DNA of 64,000 bases from Roseomonas nitratireducens (GCF_017813355.1 NZ_JAGIYZ010000001.1:186001-250000); one strand, 5' to 3'. Counted from the first letter of the stretch, positions 16,679 to 25,331 are shown. Numbers and translations: made by a program. The notes: a model not told the origin generated them from the letters alone.

Positions 16679-16963
16679 TCACCACCGCTTCGTCTTGACG
16701 TTGTGCACGTGCAGGTGTTCCCCCGCGCCGATGTCGGCGACGGCACGCCCGATGTCGACGCCGTACTTGATGATCGTGTCGCCCTTGGCGATCTGGCGGA
16801 TCGCCACCTTGTGGCCGATCGGGATGTCGTTCCTGGCCGGGAACTCGATCATCTTGTCCTGGTCCATGATCCAGCCATTCAAGGTCTGGCCGGCCTTCAC
16901 ACCCTCGACGACCACGACGCCGACGCTGTCGCCTTCGTCATGGACGCAGAAATGCACGGTCAT
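16679..16963 (-). CDS. UxaA-family lyase small subunit, SAF domain (SuyA-like candidate)
   Basis: 94 residues covering one SAF domain: [22 protein letters not shown] at the start, then [19 protein letters not shown] block ([22 protein letters not shown]) and the C-terminal [19 protein letters not shown]. The His-rich end (HLHVHN) is typical of the small subunit of altronate-hydrolase-type enzymes, where the SAF domain completes the active site. It is the first gene of a two-gene unit with the large subunit. The pair acts in the cytoplasm on a 2-hydroxy acid; the substrate is inferred only from context (TctC and Ldh-family genes next door). Confidence 0.86.
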   Translation of the reverse strand: MTVHFCVHDEGDSVGVVVVEGVKAGQTLNGWIMDQDKMIEFPARNDIPIGHKVAIRQIAKGDTIIKYGVDIGRAVADIGAGEHLHVHNVKTKRW

Positions 16964-17040
16964 CGCGTGCTCTCCTCCCCTGCGGAATTCACTGCCCGGA
17001 CGCTAGGCGGGCGGCCCCTTGCGGTCAAATCGCCGGCGCG

Positions 17041-18270
17041 TCAGCCCACGGGACGCTCGTCCGCTATGACCTTGCCGTCATTCGGCAGCGTGCCGGGCGG
17101 AACGATCTCCACGGCGCCGCGCAGGCGGGTGACCGAAGCGAGCGTCGCGGCGATCGCATCGGCGAGCCCTTCCGCCGCGGCGCCTTCCGCGCGCAGCGTC
17201 ATCGCATCCTGCTCGCCCGCGCGGGTGACGACCAGGCGCAGGCGCCCCAGCCCCGGATGGCGGCGCGCGATCTCCGCCACCTGTTCGGGCCGCACGAACA
17301 TGCCCTTCACCTTCGCCGTCTGGTCGGCGCGGCCGCGCCAGCCCAGGATGCGCGCATTGGTACGCCCGCAGGGCGAACCGCCCGGCATGATCGCGGACAG
17401 GTCGCCGAGCGCGAGGCGCAGCACCGGATGGCGTTCATCCAGCAGCGTCACCACCACCTCCCCGACCTCGCCATCGGGCAGCGGGTCGCCGGTGCCGGGG
17501 CGGACGATCTCGACGATCGCTTCCTCAGCCACCACCAGGCCTTCGCGCGCCTCGGTCTCGTAGGCGACGCAGCCGAGATCGGCGGTGCCGTACATCTGGT
17601 AGGCATCGACGCCGCGCGCGGCGATCTCTGCCTGGAGCGAAGGCGGGAAGGCGGCGCCGGAGACCAGCGCGCGGCGGATCGAGGACGCGTCGCGCCCGGC
17701 CGCCTGCGCCGCGTCGAGCAAAATCTTGAGGAAATCCGGCGTGCCGACATAGGCGACGGGGCGATAGGCCTCGATCAGGTCGAGCTGCGCTTCCGTGTTG
17801 CCGGGCCCGGCGGGGATCACCGCGCAGCCCAGCGCCTGCAGCCCGCCTTCCATGATCCAGCCGCCCGGCGTCAGGTGGTAGGAGAAGGTGTTGAGCGCGA
17901 CGTCCCCCGCGCGGAAGCCCGCGGCGAAGAAGGCGCGCGCCATGTGCCAGGGATCGGCGCCGCGCGCTTCCCCTTCCAGGATCGGGCCCGGGGATGTGAA
18001 GAGCCGCGCGAAGCCGCCCGGGGCCGTGGCCGACAATCCGCCGAAGGGCGGTGCCGCCTTCTGCAGCGCGGGCAGGTCCGCCTTGCGCAGCACGGGCAGG
18101 CGCGCGAGCGCGGCGCGGTCGGTGACCGTGGCGGGATCGATGCCGGCGAGCCGCGCGGCCTGCGCCGGGGCGCGCATCGCGGCGGCGACCACGGCGGGCA
18201 GCAGCGTGGCGATCTCGGCCGCCCGCGCCGCGGGCTCGCGCGTCTCCCGCCCGTCCATGTGCTGCCGCAT
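17041..18270 (-). CDS. Phenylacetate-CoA ligase-like AMP-forming synthetase
   Basis: 409 residues of the PaaK-like branch of adenylate-forming enzymes. Visible parts are the N-terminal RLPVLRKADLPALQ, LFTSPGPILEGEA in place of the usual TSGTTG phosphate loop, YVGTPDFLKILLDAA, MYGTADLGCVAYE (A5-like), and the C-terminal PNDGKV. The phosphate loop is weakened (TSPGPI), so activity on classical aryl acids is not certain. The start at 18270 has GGGAGG 8 bases upstream. It diverges from the class IV aminotransferase gene (80 bp gap), suggesting shared control and use of an amino- or keto-acid-derived aromatic or branched acid. Substrate unknown. Confidence 0.8.
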   Translation of the reverse strand: MRQHMDGRETREPAARAAEIATLLPAVVAAAMRAPAQAARLAGIDPATVTDRAALARLPVLRKADLPALQKAAPPFGGLSATAPGGFARLFTSPGPILEGEARGADPWHMARAFFAAGFRAGDVALNTFSYHLTPGGWIMEGGLQALGCAVIPAGPGNTEAQLDLIEAYRPVAYVGTPDFLKILLDAAQAAGRDASSIRRALVSGAAFPPSLQAEIAARGVDAYQMYGTADLGCVAYETEAREGLVVAEEAIVEIVRPGTGDPLPDGEVGEVVVTLLDERHPVLRLALGDLSAIMPGGSPCGRTNARILGWRGRADQTAKVKGMFVRPEQVAEIARRHPGLGRLRLVVTRAGEQDAMTLRAEGAAAEGLADAIAATLASVTRLRGAVEIVPPGTLPNDGKVIADERPVG

Positions 18271-18350
18271 GGCCTGATCCTCCCGCGCCGGGGGTTCTCG
18301 CTCCCGCGGCTCCATGGCACACCATCGCGCGACGGTTGCGGAGGGAAAAG

Positions 18351-19205
18351 ATGGCCGGCGTCTACCATTACGATGGCACCTGGACCACCGAGGAACCGAA
18401 GGTGGTGGGCCCGATGGACCATGCCTTCTGGCTCGGCTCGGTGATCTTCGACGGGGCGCGCGCGGTCCGCGGCTTCGCGCCGGACCTCGACCGCCACGCG
18501 GCGCGCGCCGTCGCATCCGCCCGCGCGATGCTGATGAAGCCCACCAAGACGCCGGAGGAGATCGCGTCGCTGTGCCGCGAGGGCATCCGCCGCATGGGTC
18601 CCGACGCGGAACTGTATGTCCGGCCGATGTTCTTCATCCGCAAGGGCCTGGGCGCGGCGCGGCCGGATCCGGACAGCACCGACTTCATCCTGGCGATCTA
18701 CGACAGCCCGCTGCCGAAATGGGCCGGCTTCTCCGCCGTGATGGCGCCCTTCCGCCGCCCGACGCCGGAAATGGCGCCGACCGACGCCAAGGCCGCCTGC
18801 CTCTATCCGAACGGCGCGCGGGCTTCCGCCTTCGCCGCGACGCAGGGTGCCGACAATGCGGTGATGTGCGACGCGATGGGGCATGTGGCCGAATTCGCCT
18901 CGGCCAATCTGTGGTTTGCCAAGGATGGCAGGCTGGTGACGCCGGCGATCAACCACACCTTCCTCAACGGCATCACGCGCCAGCGCGTGCTGTCGCTGTT
19001 CCGCGAGAACGGCGTGGTGGTGGAGGAGCGCACGGTGAAGCCCGCCGAGCTCGAGACGGCGGACGAGATCTTCTCCACCGGCAACTACGCCAAGGTGCAG
19101 CCCTGCACGCGCTACAACGGGCGCGACATGCAGATCGGCCGCTTCGCGACCCAGGCGCGGGAGCTGTACTGGCGCTGGATGGAAGCGGGCGAGAAGGTGG
19201 TCTGA
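18351..19205 (+). CDS. Class IV (branched-chain-type) aminotransferase
   Basis: 284 residues, PLP fold type IV. The PLP lysine lies in TDAKAACLYPN near residue 147, and the conserved Glu region is HVAEFASANLW (VAEGxxxNLF in classical IlvE). Early residues HAFWLGSVIFDGARAVRGF match the IlvE/Dat family. It moves amino groups between branched-chain or D-amino acids and 2-oxoglutarate. GAGGGAAAAG directly precedes the ATG. The canonical GxGxN turn reads FASAN, a small deviation. It diverges from the PaaK-like ligase and is convergent with the amidohydrolase. Family is firm, exact substrate open. Confidence 0.87.
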   Translation: MAGVYHYDGTWTTEEPKVVGPMDHAFWLGSVIFDGARAVRGFAPDLDRHAARAVASARAMLMKPTKTPEEIASLCREGIRRMGPDAELYVRPMFFIRKGLGAARPDPDSTDFILAIYDSPLPKWAGFSAVMAPFRRPTPEMAPTDAKAACLYPNGARASAFAATQGADNAVMCDAMGHVAEFASANLWFAKDGRLVTPAINHTFLNGITRQRVLSLFRENGVVVEERTVKPAELETADEIFSTGNYAKVQPCTRYNGRDMQIGRFATQARELYWRWMEAGEKVV

Positions 19206-19224
19206 GCGCGCCTGAGGGCGCGCC

Positions 19225-20466
19225 TCAGGGCGCGTGCAGCCGCGCCCTGTCCCGCGTCACCGTCCGCCGCCCGCGCTTGAAGGCCACCAGCACCGGCGCG
19301 ACGGTGCGCAGCGCCATCTCCGGCGTCTCCGCATCCAGCACCACCAGGTCGGCCGGGTTGCCGACCGCCACGCCGTAGTCGGGGAGGCGCATCAGCCGCG
19401 CCGCGTCCTGCGTCGTCATGTCGAAGATCGCGCGCACCTCCGCATCCGATCCGCGATGCGTGACGATCGCCTGCATGTTCGCCTGGCGCAGCAGCTGCCC
19501 GTCGCCGAAGGGGGTGAAGGGGTTGAGGATGTTGTTGGAGGCGACGGAACACAGCACCCCTCGCTCGGCCAGCGCATTCGCGTCCACCACGTTGCGCGGC
19601 ACGTCGCGGTCCATGTGCCGCCCGCCCAGATACAGGTCGGTCGCGGTCAGCACCGTCAGCGCCACGCCCGCATCGGCCATGCGCTTCGCGGCGTGCTGCA
19701 GCCGCGCCGGATCCGCTGCGGCGAGCTTCGTGACATGCCCGACCGCGACGCGCCCGCCCCAGCCGTACTGCTCGGTCAGCTCGCAGACCAGCAGCGTGTC
19801 GAGGTCGTCGGCCGTGATGCCGCTGTCCAGGTGCATGTCGATGTCGACGTCGAATTCGCGCGCCATCTCGAACACCCGGCGGATCTGCGCGGCGCGGTCG
19901 CTGTCGTAGTTCGGCGCTGCGCCGACCACCGTCGCGCCGTTCTTCAGCGCCGCGACCATCAGCTCATCCGTGCCCGGATTGTTGGTCAGCCCTTCCTGCG
20001 GCATGACGCAGATCTCGAGGTCGATCGCCCAGCTGTAGCGTTCGATGAGCGCCTTCACGCCCTCGAGCCCGCGCAGCCCGACCTTTGGGTCGACCTCGAC
20101 ATGGGTGCGCATGCGCGTGGCACCGTGCCTGATGCAGTTCTCCAGCGTGCCGGCGGCGCGCGCGGTCACGTCCTCCACGGTGAAGGTGTGCTTCACGTCG
20201 GAGACGCGCTCCATCGCCCGGTGCGGATGGCGCTGCGCCTCGCAGGCGCAGCGGGCGAGGATGCAGGATTTGTCGAGATGGATATGCGTCTCGACGAAGC
20301 CGGCGCAGACGAGCCGCCCTTCGCCGCGCGCTTCCTCCCGCGCCGCGCCCGGCAGCGCGGGGGCGATGGCGGCGATGCGCCCGCCCGTCACGCCGATGTC
20401 GACGGCGGGCGCGCCCGGCTTCGCATCCGGCAGGCGCACCTCGCGCAGGATCAGGTCGAAATCCAT
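19225..20466 (-). CDS. Amidohydrolase, cytosine deaminase (CodA)-like
   Basis: 413 residues. Metal ligands of the amidohydrolase barrel are visible: FVETHIHLDKS (HxH), THVEVDP, the metal His in DIDMHLDSG, and VAVGHVTKL; a late Asp is in CSVASNNILNPF. The HIHLDKS motif and overall order fit the CodA/cytosine-deaminase-like branch that deaminates pyrimidines, triazines or creatinine-like rings. GGGAG lies 8 bases before the ATG at 20466; an in-frame ATG at 20484 is less likely. Divergent from a TctC gene with 85 bp between, so the binding protein may import its substrate. Substrate unproven. Confidence 0.85.
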   Translation of the reverse strand: MDFDLILREVRLPDAKPGAPAVDIGVTGGRIAAIAPALPGAAREEARGEGRLVCAGFVETHIHLDKSCILARCACEAQRHPHRAMERVSDVKHTFTVEDVTARAAGTLENCIRHGATRMRTHVEVDPKVGLRGLEGVKALIERYSWAIDLEICVMPQEGLTNNPGTDELMVAALKNGATVVGAAPNYDSDRAAQIRRVFEMAREFDVDIDMHLDSGITADDLDTLLVCELTEQYGWGGRVAVGHVTKLAAADPARLQHAAKRMADAGVALTVLTATDLYLGGRHMDRDVPRNVVDANALAERGVLCSVASNNILNPFTPFGDGQLLRQANMQAIVTHRGSDAEVRAIFDMTTQDAARLMRLPDYGVAVGNPADLVVLDAETPEMALRTVAPVLVAFKRGRRTVTRDRARLHAP

Positions 20467-20551
20467 CCGTCTCGCTCCCGTCATCTCATCTTCGATGGCG
20501 CAGGCTTTGCATCCTTCGTGCCATCATCCAAGCCCTGCAAGGGAGAACGCC

Positions 20552-21529
20552 ATGACCGGCCCCTTCGCGCGCCGCGCGCTGCTCGCCACCGCCGCGCTTC
20601 TCGCCACGCCGCGCCTGTCGCTTGCGCAATCCTGGCCGGCGCGGCCGATCCGCTGGATCGTCAACTTCCCGCCCGCGGGCGCGGCCGACATCCTCTCCCG
20701 CACGCTCGCGGAATGGTTCGGCACCAGGCTCGGCCAGCCCATCGTGGTGGAGAACCGGCCCGGCGCGGGCGGGATGCTCGGCGCGGACATCGTCGCCAAG
20801 GCGCGCGGCGATGCGCACATGGTGATGATCTCCTCCGCCGCCTCGCACGGCATCGGGCCGGTGCTCTACGCCAACGTGCCCTACGATCCGCTCGCTGACT
20901 TCACGCATCTGCACCTGGTCGGCACCTTCCCGTCCGTGCTTGTCGTGAACCCTGCCGTCCCGGCGCAGACCGTCGCGGAGCTCGTGGCACTCGCGCGCGC
21001 GCGGCCGGGGGAGATCACCTACGGATCGGGCGGCAACGGCACGATGAACCACCTGGTCGGGCAGCTGCTCGCGCGCTCGGCCGGCGTCGAGATCACGCAT
21101 GTGCCCTATCGCGGCTCGGCACCCGCCATGACCGACGTGATGGGCGGGCAGATCCCCGCGCTGATGGAAAGCCTGCCGACGGCGATGGGCAACATCCGCG
21201 CCGGCCGCATGCGCCCCCTCGCGGTCAGCGAGCGCGAGCGCGCCCCCGCCCTGCCGGACGTGCCGACCTTCGCGGAAGCGGGCTTCCCGGCCGCGATCTC
21301 GACCAACTGGTTCGGCATCTCGGCGCCCGCCGGCATCCCGCCCGAGATCGCGGAGCGCTGGCAGCGGGAGATCGCGGCCGCGCTCGCCTCCGACGTGGTG
21401 AAGGAGCGTTTCGCGACCATCGGCGTGCGTCCCGGCACGCTCGGCGCCGACGGCTACACTGCGCTGATCCGGGAGGAACTGGCGCGCTGGCGGGAGGTGA
21501 TCCGGGTGGGCAACATCCGCGCGGACTGA
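20552..21529 (+). CDS. Tripartite tricarboxylate transporter substrate-binding protein (TctC/Bug), copy 2
   Basis: 325 residues. The signal peptide (ALLATAALLATPRLSLAQS) is followed by Bug-family blocks WPARPIRWIVNFPPAGAADILSRTLAEWF, VVENRPGAGGMLGADIVAKA and THVPYRGSAPAMTDVMGG. Periplasmic capture of a small acid or cyclic metabolite is expected. GGGAGA lies 6 bases before the ATG. No membrane subunits are adjacent. The divergent neighbour is a cytosine-deaminase-like amidohydrolase, so the ligand could be a cyclic amide or its product (inference). It is only distantly similar to copies 1 and 3, so not a recent duplicate. Confidence 0.92.
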   Translation: MTGPFARRALLATAALLATPRLSLAQSWPARPIRWIVNFPPAGAADILSRTLAEWFGTRLGQPIVVENRPGAGGMLGADIVAKARGDAHMVMISSAASHGIGPVLYANVPYDPLADFTHLHLVGTFPSVLVVNPAVPAQTVAELVALARARPGEITYGSGGNGTMNHLVGQLLARSAGVEITHVPYRGSAPAMTDVMGGQIPALMESLPTAMGNIRAGRMRPLAVSERERAPALPDVPTFAEAGFPAAISTNWFGISAPAGIPPEIAERWQREIAAALASDVVKERFATIGVRPGTLGADGYTALIREELARWREVIRVGNIRAD

Positions 21530-21540
21530 AGCGCTTTCAG

Positions 21541-21560
21541 GCCGAGCGGAATCGCTCGGC
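21541..21560 (+). terminator. Hairpin 11 bp after the TctC copy 2 stop
   Basis: GCCGAGCG-GAAT-CGCTCGGC, an 8-bp perfect stem with a 4-nt loop, between two convergent genes. No T-tract follows; likely a transcript-end hairpin. Confidence 0.55.
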
Positions 21561-21595
21561 GACCCGGAAAACGCCTTTGACCAAATGACAGGGGT

Positions 21596-22930
21596 CTAGC
21601 CGCCTTCGGTGAGTGCCGCGCCCAGCATCGCGAAGGCTTCCGACGGGTCGCTCGCCTCGCCCTTGGGCTGCATCAGCACCTGCTCCACCGCGGGGGCGAG
21701 GCGCACCGCCTCGTCCGCCACGGGATCATGCCCGGTACGATAGGCGCCGAGGCGCACCAGGTCCCGCACCTCACCCCAGGTGGACAGGATGCGCCGCGCG
21801 GCGCCCACCAGCGGCCGCTCCGCCGGGTCCAGCACCCCCGGCGCGGTGCGCGAGAGCGAGCGCAGCACATCGACCGGCGGGTAGCGCCCGGCTTCGGCGA
21901 TGCGGCGGTCCAGCACCACATGCCCGTCCAGGATGCCGCGCACCGCGTCGGCCACCGGCTCGTCATGGTCGTCGCCTTCCACCAGCACGGTGAACAGCGC
22001 GGTGATCGCGCCGCCGCAGCCTTCCTCCCCGGGGCCGGCGCGTTCCAGCAGGCGGGGCAGTTCGGTGAAGACCGAGGGCGGATAGCCGCGCGTCGCCGGC
22101 GGCTCCCGCACCGCGAGGCCGATTTCCCGCAGCGCGAGGGCGAAGCGCGTCACGCTGTCCATCAGCAGCAGCACCTGCTTGCCCTGGTCGCGGAAATGCT
22201 CGGCGACGGTCATGGCGGCATAGGCGGCTTCGCGCCGCACCGGCGCGGCGGTGTCGGAGGTCGCGCAGATGACGACGGATTTCGCCAGGCGTTCCGGGCC
22301 GAGATCGTCCTCGAGGAATTCTCGCAATTCGCGCCCGCGCTCGCCGACCAGGGCGAAGACGATCACGTCGGCCTCGACGCCGCCGGCGAGCATCGCCATC
22401 AGCGTGGACTTGCCGACGCCCGAGGCGGCAAACAGGCCCAGCCGCTGCCCCTGGCGCACCGGGGTGAAAAGATCGAGCGCCCGCACGCCGAGCGCCATGC
22501 GCGGGCCGAGCCGCGCACGCTGCCCTGCCGGCGGGGCGGGGGAATGGGTGGCGCGCGGCTGGGCGCCGGGGGCGGGCGGGGGCAGGCCGTCCATCGGCGC
22601 CCCCATCGGGTCCAGCACCCGGCCGAGCCAGGCCTCGGAGACGGCGAGCGCCGGCCGCGGCGCCAGTACCGCGCGCGCCCCGTCGGTCAGCCCGGCGAGC
22701 GGGCCCATGGCGATGGCTTCCGCCCGCCCGTCGCGGAAGGCGGCGATCTCGGCCAGCACCGGCGTCCGGCCGGGCGGTTCCAGCCGCACCCGGTCGCCGA
22801 TGGCGGCGAGCGGGCCGAAGCCTTCCAGCGTCACGGCCAGGCCGCCGAGGCCGGTCACGGTGCCGGTCACGACCTCCCGCGGCAGCAGGTCGAGCGCGGC
22901 GGCGGTGGCGGCGAGGTCGGGGCGGGGCAT
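21596..22930 (-). CDS. fliI: FliI/YscN-family flagellar or type III export ATPase (isolated)
   Basis: 444 residues, the normal FliI length. Walker A GLFAASGVGKSTL near residue 170, ALVGERGRELREFLEDDL, Walker B VLLLMDSVTRFALALREIGLAVREPPATRGYPPSVF and the C-terminal VLRSLSR are those of export ATPases rather than F1 subunits. The enzyme unfolds and feeds substrates to the flagellar export gate at the cytoplasmic membrane. No fliH, fliJ or other flagellar gene is within the window: neighbours are TctC and MTA phosphorylase. Split flagellar loci occur in Acetobacteraceae; alternatively it could be a relic. The frame and motifs are intact. Confidence 0.9.
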   Translation of the reverse strand: MPRPDLAATAAALDLLPREVVTGTVTGLGGLAVTLEGFGPLAAIGDRVRLEPPGRTPVLAEIAAFRDGRAEAIAMGPLAGLTDGARAVLAPRPALAVSEAWLGRVLDPMGAPMDGLPPPAPGAQPRATHSPAPPAGQRARLGPRMALGVRALDLFTPVRQGQRLGLFAASGVGKSTLMAMLAGGVEADVIVFALVGERGRELREFLEDDLGPERLAKSVVICATSDTAAPVRREAAYAAMTVAEHFRDQGKQVLLLMDSVTRFALALREIGLAVREPPATRGYPPSVFTELPRLLERAGPGEEGCGGAITALFTVLVEGDDHDEPVADAVRGILDGHVVLDRRIAEAGRYPPVDVLRSLSRTAPGVLDPAERPLVGAARRILSTWGEVRDLVRLGAYRTGHDPVADEAVRLAPAVEQVLMQPKGEASDPSEAFAMLGAALTEGG

Positions 22931-22976
22931 TGGCGATAGACTGCCCCGGGCCCGGTTGGCGCCCGGTAAACGCGCC

Positions 22977-23864
22977 TCAGGCGGGGTTGAGGACGCGCCC
23001 CGCCACCACGTCCAGCTTCGCCAGCAGGTCCGGGTCGCGCCGGTCCGGGGCCGTGATCAGCGCATGGTCCAGCGCGCGGTCGCAGCCGGCCGGGCAGGGG
23101 CCGCGCGGCGCGCCGAGCGCGGGCACCACCGCCCTGACCAGCGCGCGCGCCTTGTCGGCGTTGGAGAACAGCACCTTCACCACCTGCTCGACCGTCACAT
23201 GGTCATGGTCGGGGTGCCAGCAGTCGAAATCGGTGACCATGGCCATGCTCGCGTAGCAAAGCTCCGCCTCGCGGGCCAGTTTCGCCTCCGGCATGTTCGT
23301 CATGCCGATCACGTCGCAGCCCCATTGGCGGTAGAGCAGGCTTTCGGCGCGCGTGCTGAACTGCGGGCCTTCCATGACGAGATACGTGCCGCCGCGGGTG
23401 AAGGGGATGGCGATCTGCCGCGCCGCCGCTTCCAGCGCGTCGGACAGGCGCGGGCAGGTCGGGTGCGCGACCGAGACATGCGCGACGCAGCCCGTGCCGA
23501 AGAACGACTTCTCCCGCGCGAAGGTGCGGTCGATGAACTGGTCGACGATGACGAAATGGCCCGGCGGCAGGTCTTCCTTCAGCGAGCCCACGGCCGAGAG
23601 CGAGATCAGCTCCGTGCAGCCGATCCGCTTCATGGCGTCGATGTTGGCGCGGTAGTTGAGCGCCGAGGGCGGCGTCGGGTGCCCGCGCCCGTGCCGCGGC
23701 AGGAAGGCGACGCGCACGCCGGAGAGCGTGCCGGTCAGGATCTCGTCCGACGGATCGCCCCAGGGGGTGCGGACCTTGACCCAGGCGCGGTCCTCGAGCC
23801 CGTCCAGGTCATAGACGCCCGATCCGCCGATGAAGCCGATCATGGGGGTGATGGGGTCGGGCAT
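22977..23864 (-). CDS. mtnP: S-methyl-5'-thioadenosine phosphorylase
   Basis: 295 residues with the PNP/MTAP family order: IGFIGGSGVYDLDGL, FLPRHGRGHPTPPSALNYRAN, LSAVGSLKEDLPPGHFVIVDQFID, the substrate segment TYLVMEGPQFSTRAES, and GMTNMPEAKLAREAELCYASMAMVTDFDCWH. The enzyme cleaves methylthioadenosine with phosphate to adenine and methylthioribose 1-phosphate, starting methionine salvage and removing a polyamine-pathway by-product. The MTNMPEA motif (Met in place of Asn-type purine specificity) supports MTA over inosine/guanosine. The other salvage genes are not in the window. Confidence 0.94.
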   Translation of the reverse strand: MPDPITPMIGFIGGSGVYDLDGLEDRAWVKVRTPWGDPSDEILTGTLSGVRVAFLPRHGRGHPTPPSALNYRANIDAMKRIGCTELISLSAVGSLKEDLPPGHFVIVDQFIDRTFAREKSFFGTGCVAHVSVAHPTCPRLSDALEAAARQIAIPFTRGGTYLVMEGPQFSTRAESLLYRQWGCDVIGMTNMPEAKLAREAELCYASMAMVTDFDCWHPDHDHVTVEQVVKVLFSNADKARALVRAVVPALGAPRGPCPAGCDRALDHALITAPDRRDPDLLAKLDVVAGRVLNPA

Positions 23865-23931
23865 GGGTGGTCTCTCCGGGCCTGCGCGGGGGCGGTTTAG
23901 CGCGGGGCGCGGCGCGTGCTAAGCCGCGTGG

Positions 23932-24099
23932 ATGACCGCCGCCCTCCGCTCCGCGCTGCCCGTCCTGCTGCTCGCCCTGATGCTCGCGGCCTGCGGTGAT
24001 CCGGCGCGGGAACGCGATGGGCTTGGGCCGCGCGGCACGGCCCTGCCGCCGCCGGAGCCCGTGACCGGTACGGCACGAACGACGCTGCCGGGGCGGTGA
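23932..24099 (+). CDS. Small lipoprotein, 55 aa
   Basis: A short frame with a complete lipoprotein signal: MTAALRSALPVLLLALMLAAC, with the lipobox LAAC and Cys at residue 21. The mature part is only about 35 residues and rich in Gly, Pro and Arg (GDPARERDGLGPRGT, LPPPEP). It lacks the CGxKGPL motif of the LptM chaperone. Function unknown; membrane anchoring is predicted from the lipobox. It diverges from mtnP and ends 5 bp before repeat copy C. Confidence 0.65.
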   Translation: MTAALRSALPVLLLALMLAACGDPARERDGLGPRGTALPPPEPVTGTARTTLPGR

Positions 24100-24104
24100 A
24101 GAAG

Positions 24105-24235
24105 GTCGGGGGAGGGGAACCTCCCCCGAGCCCCCTCCCTTTTCTGTCTGTTGGGGACTGACCCCGGAGGTCAGGTCCCCAAAGACAAAGAAGGTTGAGG
24201 GGGGCAGGGGGGAGAAGTTCCCTTCTCCCCCCGTC
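24105..24235. repeat. Intergenic hairpin element, copy C (complete, with inner hairpin)
   Basis: The fullest copy. Left hairpin 24108-24127 (GGGGGAGG/CCTCCCCC, GGAA loop); right hairpin 24207-24232 (GGGGGGAGAAG/CTTCTCCCCCC, 11-bp perfect arms). Between them is a third, large stem-loop at 24145-24187: TGTCT plus TTGGGGACTGACC pair with GGTCAGGTCCCCAA plus AGACA with two single-base bulges. It lies between two convergent genes (small lipoprotein and ychF). Confidence 0.8.
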
Positions 24236-25330
24236 TCACACGTTGAAGCGGAACAGCAGCACGTCGCCGTCCTTCACGACGTACTCCTTGCCTTCCACCC
24301 GCATCTTGCCCGCTTCCTTCGCCCCCTGTTCGCCGTTCAGGGCGACGTAGTCGTCGAAGGCGATGGTCTCGGCCGCGATGAAGCCGCGCTCGAAGTCGCC
24401 ATGGATCACGCCGGCGGCCTGCGGGGCCTTCATCCCCTTCAGGATCGTCCAGGCGCGCGCTTCCTTCGGCCCCACCGTGAAGTAGGTGACCAGGCCGAGA
24501 AGCGCGTAGCCGGCGCGGATGATGCGGTCGAGCCCGCTATCCTCCAGCCCGAGCGAGGCGAGGAATTCCGCCCGGTCGGCCTCGGGCATCTGGCTGATCT
24601 CGGCCTCGATCGCCGCGGAGACGACCACGGCCTGCGCGCCTTCGGCCTTGGCCTTCTCGAACACCCGGGCGGATTGCGAATTGCCGGTGGCGGCGGAGGA
24701 TTCCTCGACATTCGCCACGTAAAGCACGGGCTTGGTCGTCATCAGCTGCAGCCGCGCGGCGGCCGCTTCCTCCCCCTTCGGCACGGCGGTGCGCGCCGGG
24801 CGCCCGGCTTCCAGCGCGGCCTTGATCGGTTCGATCAGCGCCATCTGCGCGGTGGCTTCCTTGTCCCCGCCGCGCGCGCGCTTGGCGAGGCCGACGGCGC
24901 GCTTCTCCAGGCTGTCGAGGTCGGCGAGCATCAGCTCCGTCTCGACCGTCTCGGCATCGCGGATCGGGTCGATGCTGCCCTCGACATGGGTGATGTCGCC
25001 ATCCTCGAAGCAGCGCAGGACATGGACGATCGCGTCCACCTCCCGGATGTTCGCCAGGAACTGGTTGCCCAGGCCCTCGCCCTTGGACGCGCCGCGCACG
25101 AGGCCGGCGATGTCCACGAATTCCAGGCTGGTGGGCACGATCTTCTGGCTTTTGCCGATGCGCGCGAGGTCGTCGAGCCGCCGGTCCGGCACCGCGACGC
25201 GGCCGACATTCGGCTCGATGGTGCAGAAGGGGTAGTTCGCCGCCTGCGCCGCGGCGGTCTGCGTCAGCGCGTTGAAGAGCGTGGACTTGCCGACATTGGG
25301 CAGGCCGACGATGCCGCAATTGAATCCCAT
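24236..25330 (-). CDS. ychF: Redox-regulated ATPase YchF (Obg-family)
   Basis: 364 residues, full family length. The G1 motif [15 protein letters not shown] is at residue 8, G3 is [21 protein letters not shown], and the altered G4 region (NVEES) gives ATP preference as known for YchF/OLA1. The C-terminal TGS domain ends with [15 protein letters not shown]. YchF binds ribosomes and affects the oxidative stress response. It forms a minus-strand cluster with the 164-aa protein (1 bp gap), pth and rplY. In many proteobacteria pth and ychF are adjacent, matching this. Confidence 0.97.
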   Translation of the reverse strand: MGFNCGIVGLPNVGKSTLFNALTQTAAAQAANYPFCTIEPNVGRVAVPDRRLDDLARIGKSQKIVPTSLEFVDIAGLVRGASKGEGLGNQFLANIREVDAIVHVLRCFEDGDITHVEGSIDPIRDAETVETELMLADLDSLEKRAVGLAKRARGGDKEATAQMALIEPIKAALEAGRPARTAVPKGEEAAAARLQLMTTKPVLYVANVEESSAATGNSQSARVFEKAKAEGAQAVVVSAAIEAEISQMPEADRAEFLASLGLEDSGLDRIIRAGYALLGLVTYFTVGPKEARAWTILKGMKAPQAAGVIHGDFERGFIAAETIAFDDYVALNGEQGAKEAGKMRVEGKEYVVKDGDVLLFRFNV

Positions 25331-25331
25331 C

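Noticed and set aside
21541..21560. Full intrinsic terminator after TctC copy 2
   Set aside because: The hairpin is good but no T-tract follows, so only a hairpin is claimed.
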